This document shows positions 50,907-59,077 of a DNA stretch of 64,000 bases, piece after piece; position 1 is the stretch's first letter, and the number at the start of each line of letters is the position of its first letter. The notes beneath the pieces are model-generated. The model had not been told where the DNA came from, ran no database searches, and saw nothing but the letters and a program-made list of their open reading frames with translations. Made by a program: the position numbers and the translations under genes. This DNA is from Lachnospiraceae bacterium (GTDB lineage Bacteria > Bacillota > Clostridia > Lachnospirales > Lachnospiraceae): NCBI GenBank assembly GCA_902363555.1, contig CABJAM010000013.1, positions 1 to 64,000 of the forward strand. The letters run 5' to 3'.

Positions 50907-51986
50907 CTACCGCTCATTTTCCACATACACCCGGGCTGTCTCCTCACCTTTTAGTACACGGGTGATTCCGGCGGCCAGCGCTTCCATCTCAAATTCCCCG
51001 GGGATCACTGTGACCGGGTAAATAAATTCGATCCGGGCTTTTAGCTTATCCATAAACATTTTGGAATTTGCGATCCCGCCGGTGACGATAATGCCGTCCA
51101 GCTCGCCGCATACGGCCGTGGCCAGCGCCCCCACGCCCTTGGCGGTCTGATAGATCATCGCTTCATACACAAGCTCGGCCTGCTGGTCGCCATCGATGAT
51201 CCTTCGCTCCACCTCGCGCACATTATTTGTTCCGAGATAAGCCACCAGACCGCCCTGACCGCGGACCATGGCGCTGATCTCATCAAATGTATATTTCCCG
51301 GAAAAACACAGCCGGGCCATGCCGATGCTTGGCAGGCCGCCGGCCCGTTCCGGGGCCATGGTGCCGTCCTCGTCGGTGAGTATATCGGCGATGACGCCTT
51401 TTTTATGTAAACCGATGCTGATACCGCCCCCGGTATGGACGATGATCAGGTTCAAATCCTCATACTTTCGGCCCAAACGCTCAGCATACATGCGGCCCAC
51501 GGCCTTTGTGTTGAGGATGTGGCCCATACTCAGCTTTTCCACCAGAGGACAGCCTGAAATCCGGGGCAGCGCCTCCATCTCATCCGCGGTGTTGCCATCG
51601 TAAATATAAGCCTTAATATTCAGGCTCCGGGCGATATCATAACCGATGAGCGCCGCCGTACTGGAGGCGTGCTGTCCGATGGGCCGGTGGCAAAGCACAT
51701 CGATCATGGCATCATTGACCTCATAAGCGCCTGTATGTATGGGCGGCAGGGAACCGCCGCGGCAGGCGATGGCGGTCAGCCGTGTAAGGTCGTAGCCGAT
51801 CTCCCGCAGAAACCTTTCCACCTTCGCCCGCCTGAAAAGCGCCTGATCCGTGGCCTTTTTAAACGGTTTCAGCTCCTCCGGGGAATGAGACAGATTTTTA
51901 CGATGGATTTCCCTGCCATTTTCAAAAATCGATATTTTTGTGGACGTGGAGCCGGGATTTATAACAAGCAAATTAATATCTGACAT
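50907..51986 (-). CDS. buk: Butyrate kinase
   Basis: A 359-residue acetokinase-family enzyme. The N-terminal phosphate loop is LVINPGSTSTKISIF (about residues 6-20), followed by YEVNDAMIDVL, then NLIIVHTGGGISIGLH (about 180-195) and the adenosine-binding IIVTGGIANSKMF (about 297-309). It makes ATP and a short-chain acid from acyl phosphate. The start at 51986 (MSDINLLVINPG) follows TAACTCA with AGGAGGTAAC; the frame extends 19 codons further into a hairpin repeat. With the phosphotransacylase gene upstream it forms the classical ptb-buk pair. Confidence 0.93.
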   Translation of the reverse strand: MSDINLLVINPGSTSTKISIFENGREIHRKNLSHSPEELKPFKKATDQALFRRAKVERFLREIGYDLTRLTAIACRGGSLPPIHTGAYEVNDAMIDVLCHRPIGQHASSTAALIGYDIARSLNIKAYIYDGNTADEMEALPRISGCPLVEKLSMGHILNTKAVGRMYAERLGRKYEDLNLIIVHTGGGISIGLHKKGVIADILTDEDGTMAPERAGGLPSIGMARLCFSGKYTFDEISAMVRGQGGLVAYLGTNNVREVERRIIDGDQQAELVYEAMIYQTAKGVGALATAVCGELDGIIVTGGIANSKMFMDKLKARIEFIYPVTVIPGEFEMEALAAGITRVLKGEETARVYVENER

Positions 51987-52004
51987 TGAGTTACCTCCTG
52001 TTTC

Positions 52005-52033
52005 GTAACAGTTCAGACGGGCCGAACTGTTAC
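52005..52033. repeat. GTAAC-family hairpin between ptb and buk
   Basis: GTAACAGTTC and GAACTGTTAC form a perfect 10-bp stem with a 9-nt loop, the most symmetric copy of the family in the window. It lies between two genes that should be translated in step and could tune their relative expression. Confidence 0.88.
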
Positions 52034-52052
52034 CCTGTTTCATCTCACTGGG

Positions 52053-52961
52053 TCATGCCTTATGGGAAGCGATCGCGCCCAGAACTATGGATTGAAACTT
52101 TTCTTCCACGGCCGCGGCTCTTGACATAAGGACGATGGGCACCCTGGCCCCGACGATGATCCCGGCCGCCCTGGCGCCTGTAAGCAGCATCCCCTTGCCC
52201 ATGAGATTTCCGGATACGAGATCCGGGCAGATGAGCAGGTCCGCATCGCCGCCCACAGGGCTTTGATAATTTTTAATTTTCACAGCCTCCGGGTCCAGTG
52301 CCAGGTCAATGGAAATCGGTCCTTCCAGTATACATTCCGGAAATGCCCCCGACATGTACATTTCCTTAAGCGCCCAGGCATCAGCGCTCTCGGAAAGCTT
52401 CGGGTTTGGCGTCTCGGACGCCGCCAGAACGGCGACCTTTGGACGGCGGATACCCATGCTTTTTAAAACCTCCAGAGAATTTTCAATAATCTGCTTTTTG
52501 GCATGGACATCCGGCTTCGTATTTAAAGCAGAGTCCGAGAGGGCAAACAGCTTATGGTAGCCGGGATTTTCCACAAAATCAATTTTGGACATGAGCCGTC
52601 CGGTGCGCATATCCGACGTTTTGGCCACGATGATCTTCATCAGCTCCTTCGTCTCCACCAGACCCTTCATAAGATAATCCACACGCTGTTCATGGACCAT
52701 GGCGATGGCCTTTAATGTGGCGGTTGCGGCATCTTCCGCATGGACGATGCTAAAATCCTCTTTTCTCTGCCCCATGTCCTTCAAAGTATTTTCAATGAGC
52801 TCGGTGTTTCCGATGAGCACCGGCTCGATCACATCTAATTCCTTTGCCCGGAGGACAGCCGTTAATGTATGACTGTCCTCCGCCTTGATCACTGCCATCC
52901 GCTTTTTAGGTATATTATCCAGACAGTAAGGCAGCAGATCCTGCAACGTTTTTAAATTCAT
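52053..52961 (-). CDS. ptb: Phosphate butyryltransferase
   Basis: A 302-residue phosphotransacylase of the Ptb branch. DYLMKGLVETKELMKIIV (about residues 95-112), HKLFALSDSALNTKPD (about 134-149), AVLAASETPNPKLSESADAW (about 177-196) and the C-terminal GARVPIVLMSRAAAVEEKF are typical. It converts an acyl-CoA and phosphate to acyl phosphate, used by the kinase encoded next. GGACAATA precedes the start. Ptb-Buk pairs work on butyryl, isobutyryl or related acyl groups; no butyryl-CoA dehydrogenase gene is in the window, so the true acyl group is open. Confidence 0.92.
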   Translation of the reverse strand: MNLKTLQDLLPYCLDNIPKKRMAVIKAEDSHTLTAVLRAKELDVIEPVLIGNTELIENTLKDMGQRKEDFSIVHAEDAATATLKAIAMVHEQRVDYLMKGLVETKELMKIIVAKTSDMRTGRLMSKIDFVENPGYHKLFALSDSALNTKPDVHAKKQIIENSLEVLKSMGIRRPKVAVLAASETPNPKLSESADAWALKEMYMSGAFPECILEGPISIDLALDPEAVKIKNYQSPVGGDADLLICPDLVSGNLMGKGMLLTGARAAGIIVGARVPIVLMSRAAAVEEKFQSIVLGAIASHKA

Positions 52962-52977
52962 TATTGTCCTCCCGGCA

Positions 52978-53745
52978 TTAACCGATTGCTGTCAGACCGC
53001 CATCAGGATAAATGATCTGGCCTGTAACAAAGCAGGATGCCTCTGAAGCCAGAAATACGGCCGGCCCCATGCAGTCTTCCACACGGCCGATGCGCTTTAA
53101 CGGCTTGTCATCGCCGGAACGTAAGATTTCCGGATGCTCAGCGATCAGCCCTTCCATCATAGGCGTTACTGTGTTGGTCGGCCCTATGGCATTGACGCAC
53201 ACCTCCGGCCCCAGATCGCAAGCCAGTGTGCGGGTCAGCATATCCAGCGCGCCCTTGGTAGCGCAATAGCTGGCATTGCCGCCTTTACATGCCCGGCTGC
53301 CCCGCGTGGAGGAAACATTGATGATTTTTCCGTAGCCGCGGTCCTTCATATGTCTGCCGAAATGCTTGCACAGCATGGCAATGCCGATGACATTCACATC
53401 AAACATTCCCCGCATCACATCCTCGGGCAGGTCCACAATTTCATATTTCACATTATAGCCCTGGGCATTGACCAGAATATCCATATGGTCCTTTTCCTTT
53501 AACACCGTTTCCACCAGAGCGATAATACTCTCCTCTTTGGATGCGTCCACTGTATAAACAGAAACCTCTTTGCCTGTGGCGGCCTTGATTTTGTCCTTGG
53601 CCGAAAGCAGAGAATCTATTTTACGGCTGGCTATGGACACATCGGCACCATACTGTGCCAGCGCCTCCGCAATCCCTTCGCCGATACCACCGGCACCTCC
53701 GATAACAATCGCATTTTTTCCGTCAAGTCTGAACATATCTTTCAT
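52978..53745 (-). CDS. Short-chain dehydrogenase/reductase (SDR) 3
   Basis: A 255-residue classical SDR. GGAGGIGEGIAEAL (about residues 16-29) binds the cofactor, ASRKIDS after strand two suggests NADP(H), VNAQGYN replaces the NNAG motif (about 91-97), and the catalytic residues lie in NVSSTRGSRACKGGNASYCA then TKGALD (about 142-167). It resembles gluconate 5-dehydrogenase-like SDRs; phloroglucinol reductase is also of this family. In block B it could reduce or oxidise the ring substrate before cleavage. Its 5' flank holds a four-hairpin region. Confidence 0.88.
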   Translation of the reverse strand: MKDMFRLDGKNAIVIGGAGGIGEGIAEALAQYGADVSIASRKIDSLLSAKDKIKAATGKEVSVYTVDASKEESIIALVETVLKEKDHMDILVNAQGYNVKYEIVDLPEDVMRGMFDVNVIGIAMLCKHFGRHMKDRGYGKIINVSSTRGSRACKGGNASYCATKGALDMLTRTLACDLGPEVCVNAIGPTNTVTPMMEGLIAEHPEILRSGDDKPLKRIGRVEDCMGPAVFLASEASCFVTGQIIYPDGGLTAIG

Positions 53746-53780
53746 TATAAATTCCTCCTGATTTTTAATTTACTATGAAA

Positions 53781-53973
53781 GTCATCAAGTGGGGGCATAG
53801 TAGGGGAAGCTTGCTTCACCAGCTATGCACACATTTGATGACCCCAAAAGTATGAGGACGGGCTGCCGCAGGCAGCATAAAGTCCGAATATTTTTGGGGC
53901 GATTGCGGGAGTGCGGAGCACGGAGCAATCGGCTTTCATGTATAGGGATGATTGGGCCGCCAGGCACAATCAT
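53781..53973 (-). other. Four consecutive hairpins in the SDR 5' flank (structured RNA candidate)
   Basis: Between the zinc dehydrogenase and SDR genes, four stem-loops follow each other with almost no spacing. H1: GTCATCAA/TTGATGAC with inner GCATAG/CTATGC and GGAAGC/GCTTC (53781-53842). H2: CCCCAAAA/TTTTGGGG with inner GGAC/GTCC and GCTGCC/GGCAGC (53842-53899). H3: CGATTGC/GCAATCG with inner GTGC/GCAC (53900-53931). H4: ATGATTG/CAATCAT (53948-53973). There is no reading frame. It matches no riboswitch class I recognise. Confidence 0.75.
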
Positions 53974-53984
53974 GTCCGTTTAGT

Positions 53985-55007
53985 TTAGGGTATTAAGAAA
54001 ATTTTGTTTTCCGTCTTTTTATCAAACAGATCAAAGGCCTGCTCCCACTGCTCCAGCGGCATCCGGACGCTGACAAGCTCCTCCAGCGCCAGTACATTTT
54101 GCCCGATGAGCTTTAAGGCCAGCTCCCATGTGGACATGGCCTGTGAAAAGCCGGCGGTAACTTTCAGCTCCTTGCGCACGATGGTGTCCATGGGTATTTC
54201 CACATTTTTTCCATACATGCCAACCTGCGTCAGACTGCCTTCCTTTCGCACGCACTCCAGGGCGGAGCAAAGGGATGGGGCGGCCCCCGAACATTCGATC
54301 ACGTAATCGGCCCCGTAGGGCGCATATTTTGTCACAAGCTCCAGGACACGGGCCGGATCGTCATTGACCACATCGGCCCCCAGCGATTTCGCCAGCTTCA
54401 GCCGCTCTGCATCCACCGGTGTTCCCGTCACTATGACAAATGCTCCGCACAGCTTGGCCAATTGCATACAGAGCAGACCGATCACGCCGGGCCCGGCCAC
54501 GAGCACCACATCTCCGGCATGAATCCGGGATTTTTCCAATACCGCCCGCACACAGCAGGCCAGCGGTTCCGTGATGGCCAGAATATCCCTCCCGACAAAT
54601 GAATCGGGCACCTTAAACGTCCTTTGGGCCGTGGTCACAATATATTCCGCCATGCCGCCCCCAAGATCGATGCCAATGGACTGCTTCTTTGTACAGTGGA
54701 CGTAGTCGCCCATCTGGCAGTATTTACAGCTCCCGCAGGAGCGCTGGGCGGATAAGGCCACCACCTGATCGCCCACCTTAAGTTCCGTCACAGCCTCACC
54801 GGCTTTTACGACGGTTCCCGTAAATTCATGGCCCAACGTGACCGGTATGGTGTGCGCATAGGCGTCATTCATAATATGCACGTCGGTTCCGCATATGCCG
54901 CAGGCCATGACCTTGATCAAAACCTCATCCGCCTTCGGCTCAGGTATTGGAATGTCCAGTAATTTCACGCTTTCCCGGCCCTTTCCCGTTTTTACCAATG
55001 CTTTCAT
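53985..55007 (-). CDS. Medium-chain zinc alcohol dehydrogenase (threonine/sorbitol dehydrogenase-like)
   Basis: A 340-residue MDR enzyme. Catalytic zinc ligands are Cys in ACGICGTDVH (about residue 37) and GHEFTG; the structural zinc lobe is complete (CGSCKYCQMGDYVHC, about 90-104); the NAD motif is GPGVIGLLCMQ (about 168-178). It oxidises a polyol or secondary alcohol, or reduces the matching ketone. The ATG at 55007 overlaps the stop codon of the transketolase C-subunit (ATGA), so an upstream in-frame ATG was not used. Its place after the split transketolase suggests a ketose- or polyol-like intermediate. Confidence 0.9.
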   Translation of the reverse strand: MKALVKTGKGRESVKLLDIPIPEPKADEVLIKVMACGICGTDVHIMNDAYAHTIPVTLGHEFTGTVVKAGEAVTELKVGDQVVALSAQRSCGSCKYCQMGDYVHCTKKQSIGIDLGGGMAEYIVTTAQRTFKVPDSFVGRDILAITEPLACCVRAVLEKSRIHAGDVVLVAGPGVIGLLCMQLAKLCGAFVIVTGTPVDAERLKLAKSLGADVVNDDPARVLELVTKYAPYGADYVIECSGAAPSLCSALECVRKEGSLTQVGMYGKNVEIPMDTIVRKELKVTAGFSQAMSTWELALKLIGQNVLALEELVSVRMPLEQWEQAFDLFDKKTENKIFLIP

Positions 55008-55990
55008 TTCATCATCTTCCATCCTGTTAGTTTTAATTTCATTGCTTCATGGACCTTCCGGGCGATCACCTCCGCCGTCAGACCGAAGCGCTCCTTAAGA
55101 TAACCCACGTCTCCCACCTCGCCAAACAGGTCCTGCACGCCGACACGCATTACAGGTACAGGGAAGCTTTCCGAAACACATTCGCACACAGCAGCGCCAA
55201 GGCCCCCCACAACGGTGGCGTTTTCCGCCGTAACAAGCGCGCCGCATTTTCTGGCGTAGGCAAGCACCGTTTCCTCATCCAGAGGCTTGACAGTCACCGG
55301 ATCGATAACGGCCACATGGATGCCTTCTGCTTCTAAAAGCTGAGCCGCCGCCAATGCCTCGGCCACCATAATACCGCTGGCCACTACCGCACAGTCCGAG
55401 CCGTCCTTTAAAACATTGGCGCGGCCAAAATCAAAGGTCGTTGCTGCGCCGTATACGGTCGTGCAGTTTTTCCTTGGGCAGCGGATATACGTAACCCCGG
55501 CACGGTCCTTAAGCTGCCGGATGGCGGCCCGAAACTGCATCTCATCCGCCACATCCACGATCATGGCTCCCGGAATGGCGCGGTACAGGGCAATATCCTC
55601 AAAAGGCATATGAGTACCTCCGTTATAGGCCGCCGTCACACCGGCGTCGGAGCCGATGATGCGCACACTGTTTTTCGCATAGCCCACGGAAAGGAATACC
55701 TGATCATAGCACCGTCTGCCGGCAAACGGCCCGAAGGTATGTATATAAGGCTTTTTGCCAACCGACGACGCGCCTGCTGCCACGCCGACCATATTAGCCT
55801 CCTGGATACCGCAGTCGATACACCGGTCCGGGTAATCCTTAGACAGCTTATAGGTACCCATGGAATTCATCAGGTCCGCGTCAAAATACACGACATCCGG
55901 GTCCGCCTCAAATAGCTTTAAGAGCTCCTGGGCAAAGGCATCCTTAATGGCTGTCTCATCCGTTTTTCCCGTATATGCCAGTTCAATCAT
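55004..55990 (-). CDS. Transketolase, C-terminal subunit (split transketolase)
   Basis: A 328-residue protein matching the pyrimidine-binding plus C-terminal domains of transketolase. DVVYFDADLMNSMGTYKLSK (about residues 34-53), RCIDCGIQEANMVGVAAGAS (about 56-75), FGPFAGRRCYDQV and VIDPVTVKPLDEETV (about 235-249) are visible. With the N-terminal subunit encoded upstream (8-nt overlap) it forms a heteromeric transketolase that moves a two-carbon ketol unit or acts on related substrates. Split transketolases in catabolic clusters often act on unusual ketoses. Confidence 0.92.
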   Translation of the reverse strand: MIELAYTGKTDETAIKDAFAQELLKLFEADPDVVYFDADLMNSMGTYKLSKDYPDRCIDCGIQEANMVGVAAGASSVGKKPYIHTFGPFAGRRCYDQVFLSVGYAKNSVRIIGSDAGVTAAYNGGTHMPFEDIALYRAIPGAMIVDVADEMQFRAAIRQLKDRAGVTYIRCPRKNCTTVYGAATTFDFGRANVLKDGSDCAVVASGIMVAEALAAAQLLEAEGIHVAVIDPVTVKPLDEETVLAYARKCGALVTAENATVVGGLGAAVCECVSESFPVPVMRVGVQDLFGEVGDVGYLKERFGLTAEVIARKVHEAMKLKLTGWKMMK

Positions 55991-56807
55991 TCAAAAGCCT
56001 CCCTTCCAGCTTTGCGATGGCCGCATCCGCCTGCGCCTGCGTCAGGGTGATATGATGGTTCATTTCCATAGACTCGATAAAGTCCACGCCGCAGCCCTTG
56101 GTCGTATTTAAAATAACTGCCATCGGCCGGGTATTATTGTTTTGAAAACCATTTTCTACAGCCGCCGCTATTTCATCCGGGCGATTCCCATGGACCTCCA
56201 CAGCGTACCAGCCAAAGGCGGCGAATTTCTCCCGCAGATCGCCCAGGGGCAGTACATCGTCCGTGCTGCCGTCAAGCTGCTTCCGGTTGTAATCCACAAA
56301 TACCGTCAGATGGCTTAACTGTCTGGCCGCCGCAAATAAAACCATTTCCCAGACCTGGCCCTCATCACACTCGCCATCACCAAGGATACAAAATACCCGG
56401 TTGCTTTGCCCGTCCAGCTTTAAACCAAGAGCCATTCCTGCTGCCAGTGACGCCCCCTGGCCCAGAGAGCCGGTGGTCATGTCGATTCCCGGCGTCAGAT
56501 TTTTATCGCAATGGCTGGGCAGCTTTGTATGAGGTTCATTTAAAGTTTTCAGCCACTCCCTTGGGAAAAAGCCTTCCACCGCCAGAGCGGCATAAAGCCC
56601 CGGCCCGCAGTGGCCCTTGGACATGACCAGATAATCTCTGCCGTTCCACTGTGGATTTTTTGCGTCATATGTCATCAGCCGGCCGTAAAGCGCCGCCAAT
56701 GTATCCACAATACTCAGGGAACCACCCACATGACCAAAGCCCCGCCATTTGAAACATTCCATGGCCGCAATGCGGATCTGTACGGCCAGTTTTTCCAATT
56801 CGGTCAT
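55983..56807 (-). CDS. Transketolase, N-terminal subunit (split transketolase)
   Basis: A 274-residue protein with the TPP/Mg-binding domain of transketolase. GHVGGSLSIVDTLAALYG (about residues 25-42), SKGHCGPGLYAALA (about 62-75), TGSLGQGASLAAGMALG and the TPP motif GDGECDEGQVWE (about 144-155) are present. The start at 56807 follows AAAGGAG; the frame can begin 7 codons earlier without a ribosome-binding site. It needs the C-subunit encoded next for activity. It follows BKACE in the transcript. Confidence 0.92.
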   Translation of the reverse strand: MTELEKLAVQIRIAAMECFKWRGFGHVGGSLSIVDTLAALYGRLMTYDAKNPQWNGRDYLVMSKGHCGPGLYAALAVEGFFPREWLKTLNEPHTKLPSHCDKNLTPGIDMTTGSLGQGASLAAGMALGLKLDGQSNRVFCILGDGECDEGQVWEMVLFAAARQLSHLTVFVDYNRKQLDGSTDDVLPLGDLREKFAAFGWYAVEVHGNRPDEIAAAVENGFQNNNTRPMAVILNTTKGCGVDFIESMEMNHHITLTQAQADAAIAKLEGRLLND

Positions 56808-56880
56808 TTTACCTGTATCTCCTTTCATGTTTTGAGCATTGCTCCTGATCCCGTTTTACCTGCACTTTTGTGCTGTACGA

Positions 56881-56953
56881 ATCCCGTTTTCATGGGAAAT
56901 GCCCAGGATTTCGGTGCTAATCCCGATTTAATGGGGAAATGCCCAGGATTTCG
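56881..56953 (-). repeat. Duplicated 3' end of the BKACE gene
   Basis: A segment of about 34 bp at the end of BKACE (56920-56953, including GAAATCCTGGGCATTTCCC) is repeated just after the stop codon (56881-56913). It looks like a local tandem duplication that left a non-coding copy. Confidence 0.85.
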
Positions 56954-57768
56954 CGGGCCTGCGCCGGTGTGGCCGGTTCCTTTCCAAATAACCGGACTGC
57001 CTGCACCGCGCGCTCCACCAGCATCACGTTGGTCGCCGGAACGCCTTTGCTAAAATACACATTGTCCTCAAGACCTACACGGATATTTCCCCCCAGAGCA
57101 AGCGCCGCGTACATGATCGGCAGATGCTCACGGCCCACGCCGAAAGCGGACCAGGTGGAACCCTCCGGAATCTTGCCCACCAGGTACAAAAGGTTTTCAA
57201 CAGTGGCCGGCATACCTCCCAGAACCCCAAGGCAAAACTGATAGTGGACCGGCGTGGGCAGATGGCCCTGCTCCACAAAATAATTGGCCACACCGAGCAT
57301 TCCCGAATCAAATATTTCCACCTCGGGCTTGATCCCCCGGTTGATGTACACATCCCCGAGCTGCTGTAAAAATTTGGGAGAGTTTTCAAAGACGCCGCCC
57401 GGCATCCAGTTAAAGCTCCCTGCGTCATAGCTGCCCATCTCGATCCCTTCCACAGTTTTCATATGCAGCATCCGGGTTTCATCGGTGGCCGTTCCGGTAT
57501 TATCGCCGGAGGATGTACAGTTTATGATCACATCGCAGTCTTTTTTTGCCCGGAGCAGCTTTATGGTCTGGTCAAACCGCTCCGCGTCCATGCAGCCGAT
57601 CCCCTCGTCATTGCGCATATGCAGATGGACGATGGCCGCACCGGCCTTCCAGCAGTCGTAAGCATCGTTTGCAATTTCCTCCGGCGTCAGGGGGATGCTT
57701 TTATTTTTCTCCTTCGGGGTAACGGCCCCGGTCAGGGCTGCTGTAATAATTACAGTATTTTGACTCAT
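56917..57768 (-). CDS. BKACE family beta-keto acid cleavage enzyme (DUF849)
   Basis: A 283-residue TIM-barrel enzyme of the BKACE family. The zinc ligands are in AAIVHLHMRNDEG (His48 and His50), and the substrate/CoA region includes NCTSSGDNTG (about residues 83-92), EIFDSGMLGVANYF (about 156-169) and NIRVGLEDNVYFSKG (about 229-243). BKACEs condense a beta-keto acid with acetyl-CoA to give a CoA-thioester plus acetoacetate; known members act on 3-keto-5-aminohexanoate, dehydrocarnitine, 3-oxoadipate and triacetate. Next to a 3-hydroxy-acid-type dehydrogenase, thiolase and Ptb-Buk it fits a central cleavage step. Substrate not determined. Confidence 0.92.
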   Translation of the reverse strand: MSQNTVIITAALTGAVTPKEKNKSIPLTPEEIANDAYDCWKAGAAIVHLHMRNDEGIGCMDAERFDQTIKLLRAKKDCDVIINCTSSGDNTGTATDETRMLHMKTVEGIEMGSYDAGSFNWMPGGVFENSPKFLQQLGDVYINRGIKPEVEIFDSGMLGVANYFVEQGHLPTPVHYQFCLGVLGGMPATVENLLYLVGKIPEGSTWSAFGVGREHLPIMYAALALGGNIRVGLEDNVYFSKGVPATNVMLVERAVQAVRLFGKEPATPAQAREILGISPLNRD

Positions 57769-57797
57769 CTTTATTCTCCTTTTATATTTGTCAGTAT

Positions 57798-57826
57798 GTA
57801 ACCGCTCACAGGAGCCAGACGGTTAC
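57798..57826. repeat. GTAAC-family hairpin (GTAACCG version)
   Basis: GTAACCG and CGGTTAC form a 7-bp stem around a 15-nt loop, two nucleotides before the stop of the crotonase-fold gene and upstream of BKACE. The A-to-C/T-to-G exchange relative to other copies is on both arms. Confidence 0.8.
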
Positions 57827-57827
57827 G

Positions 57828-58844
57828 TCAGGAATCCTTTTGCGTCTCCGCAAATATTTTTGCATTCCTGCCGTTTTGGCCAAAAACCTCATCTGGCGAT
57901 TTAAAGTTTGTCCGCTCGCCCCAGGCGACCATATCTTCACGCATGGCATCCCAGCTTTTAATGGGCTCCTGAAGATATTTATTTTCATCGGTGGCATAAC
58001 GGTAATGGTGGACCATGGACATATCCTTTTCATCGGTCTGAGCGCCGGTCTGCCCGTAGTCTTTGGCATTGATGCGAACCATAGTACTGTACTGTTCGCT
58101 GACCGTGTGGAGCTTCAGATCATTGCAGAGCAGCCGTTCCAGTGGGCGTTTGCAAAGCTGTGACTGGATCGTACGCGTCTCGCGGGGCACGGATTTTATG
58201 ATTCTTGCCAGTTCCCAGGCGCGCTCCACAACCTTGCCCTTGGGAACAAGTTCATTGACCCAGCCCCAGTCCAGCGCCTGCTGGGCTGTCCACTGGCGTG
58301 TCGTATACATATAGTAGTTGGCCCGCTTTGTGCCAAGAAAATGCTGCATCAGCATAAACATGCCGTCGCCGGCGATAAGCCCGAAAAACAGGTGGTCATC
58401 GTCAAACCGCACATCCTCCGAGGCGATGGTAATATCGCACAGCATGGCGGAATCCCAGTGAAAGCCCGGCCCCGGGATGGCTCCGATGGTGGGGATATCG
58501 ATATCAAAGATCATATTTTTGATAAGGTTATAGTCGTCAATATACTGATGATCAAAGCGTTCCTCGGCATAGGTTTGCCAGCCGTTGGGGTCCTTGTCCA
58601 TCATCCAGTTATCCCCTGTGTGGGTCCAGATCAGGATTTCATTTTTGCGGTCCAGGGAAATGACCCGGCTGAGCTGGCTTAAAGCCCGGTGATTGGCGCC
58701 ACTCCAGCACATGGCGTGATCCTTTGTTTTCATCGTTACCTGTAAAATACCGTCCTCACGGTACAGATCAAAATGATCCTTGAACCATTCCCTGTATTCC
58801 TCAAGCTCCGGCAGTTTTACATAATCGGCCATAATATCTTTCAT
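57828..58844 (-). CDS. Crotonase-fold hydrolase resembling 6-oxocamphor/beta-diketone hydrolase
   Basis: A 338-residue crotonase-superfamily protein, longer than usual (about 260) by N- and C-terminal extensions. The oxyanion region AIPGPGFHWDSAMLCDITIA (about residues 122-141) is followed by FDDDHLFFGLIAGDGMFML (about 147-165), LGTKRANYYMYTTRQWTAQQ and ALDWGWVNELV. The GDG motif and its setting resemble 6-oxocamphor hydrolase, which opens cyclic beta-diketones by a retro-Claisen reaction. Enoyl-CoA hydratase Glu residues are not found at the usual places. It is the first gene of block B, behind a consensus sigma-54 promoter. Ring opening is inferred. Confidence 0.75.
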   Translation of the reverse strand: MKDIMADYVKLPELEEYREWFKDHFDLYREDGILQVTMKTKDHAMCWSGANHRALSQLSRVISLDRKNEILIWTHTGDNWMMDKDPNGWQTYAEERFDHQYIDDYNLIKNMIFDIDIPTIGAIPGPGFHWDSAMLCDITIASEDVRFDDDHLFFGLIAGDGMFMLMQHFLGTKRANYYMYTTRQWTAQQALDWGWVNELVPKGKVVERAWELARIIKSVPRETRTIQSQLCKRPLERLLCNDLKLHTVSEQYSTMVRINAKDYGQTGAQTDEKDMSMVHHYRYATDENKYLQEPIKSWDAMREDMVAWGERTNFKSPDEVFGQNGRNAKIFAETQKDS

Positions 58845-58884
58845 AATTTAGTCCTCCTTTTATTTTCATATGCTATTTATCTCC

Positions 58885-58900
58885 GCAATTTACGTGCCAA
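58885..58900 (-). promoter_or_regulatory. Sigma-54 (-24/-12) promoter of block B
   Basis: On the minus strand TTGGCAC-GTAAA-TTGC is a perfect consensus with 10 nt between the invariant GG and GC. It starts block B about 40 nt before the crotonase-fold gene; TAAAAGGAGG follows as ribosome-binding site. The divergent sigma-54 activator gene begins about 180 nt away. Confidence 0.88.
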
Positions 58901-58988
58901 GTTTTTAGAGCTGCGCAATAAATTCACCGGGAACTGAGACACGCCCGCCAGCGATTCATGTTTTTAAACGGATTGTGGGATTATGTTC

Positions 58989-59017
58989 TTGTATAAAAAA
59001 TTAGAGTCCTATATAAT
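58989..59017 (+). promoter_or_regulatory. Sigma-A promoter of the sigma-54 activator gene
   Basis: TTGTAT (58989-58994), a 17-nt spacer and TATAAT (59012-59017) lie 60 nt before the activator start codon. Confidence 0.65.
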
Positions 59018-59077
59018 TAAGGAAAACACGATCAAAGATAACCACCCGCAGGAATTAATTTATAAGGAGATATTTAA

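Noticed and set aside
57828..58844. Annotation of the crotonase-fold protein as an ordinary crotonase (3-hydroxybutyryl-CoA dehydratase)
   Set aside because: It is about 80 residues longer, the two catalytic Glu residues are not seen at the usual places, and the GDG region resembles beta-diketone hydrolases. It remains a possible alternative.
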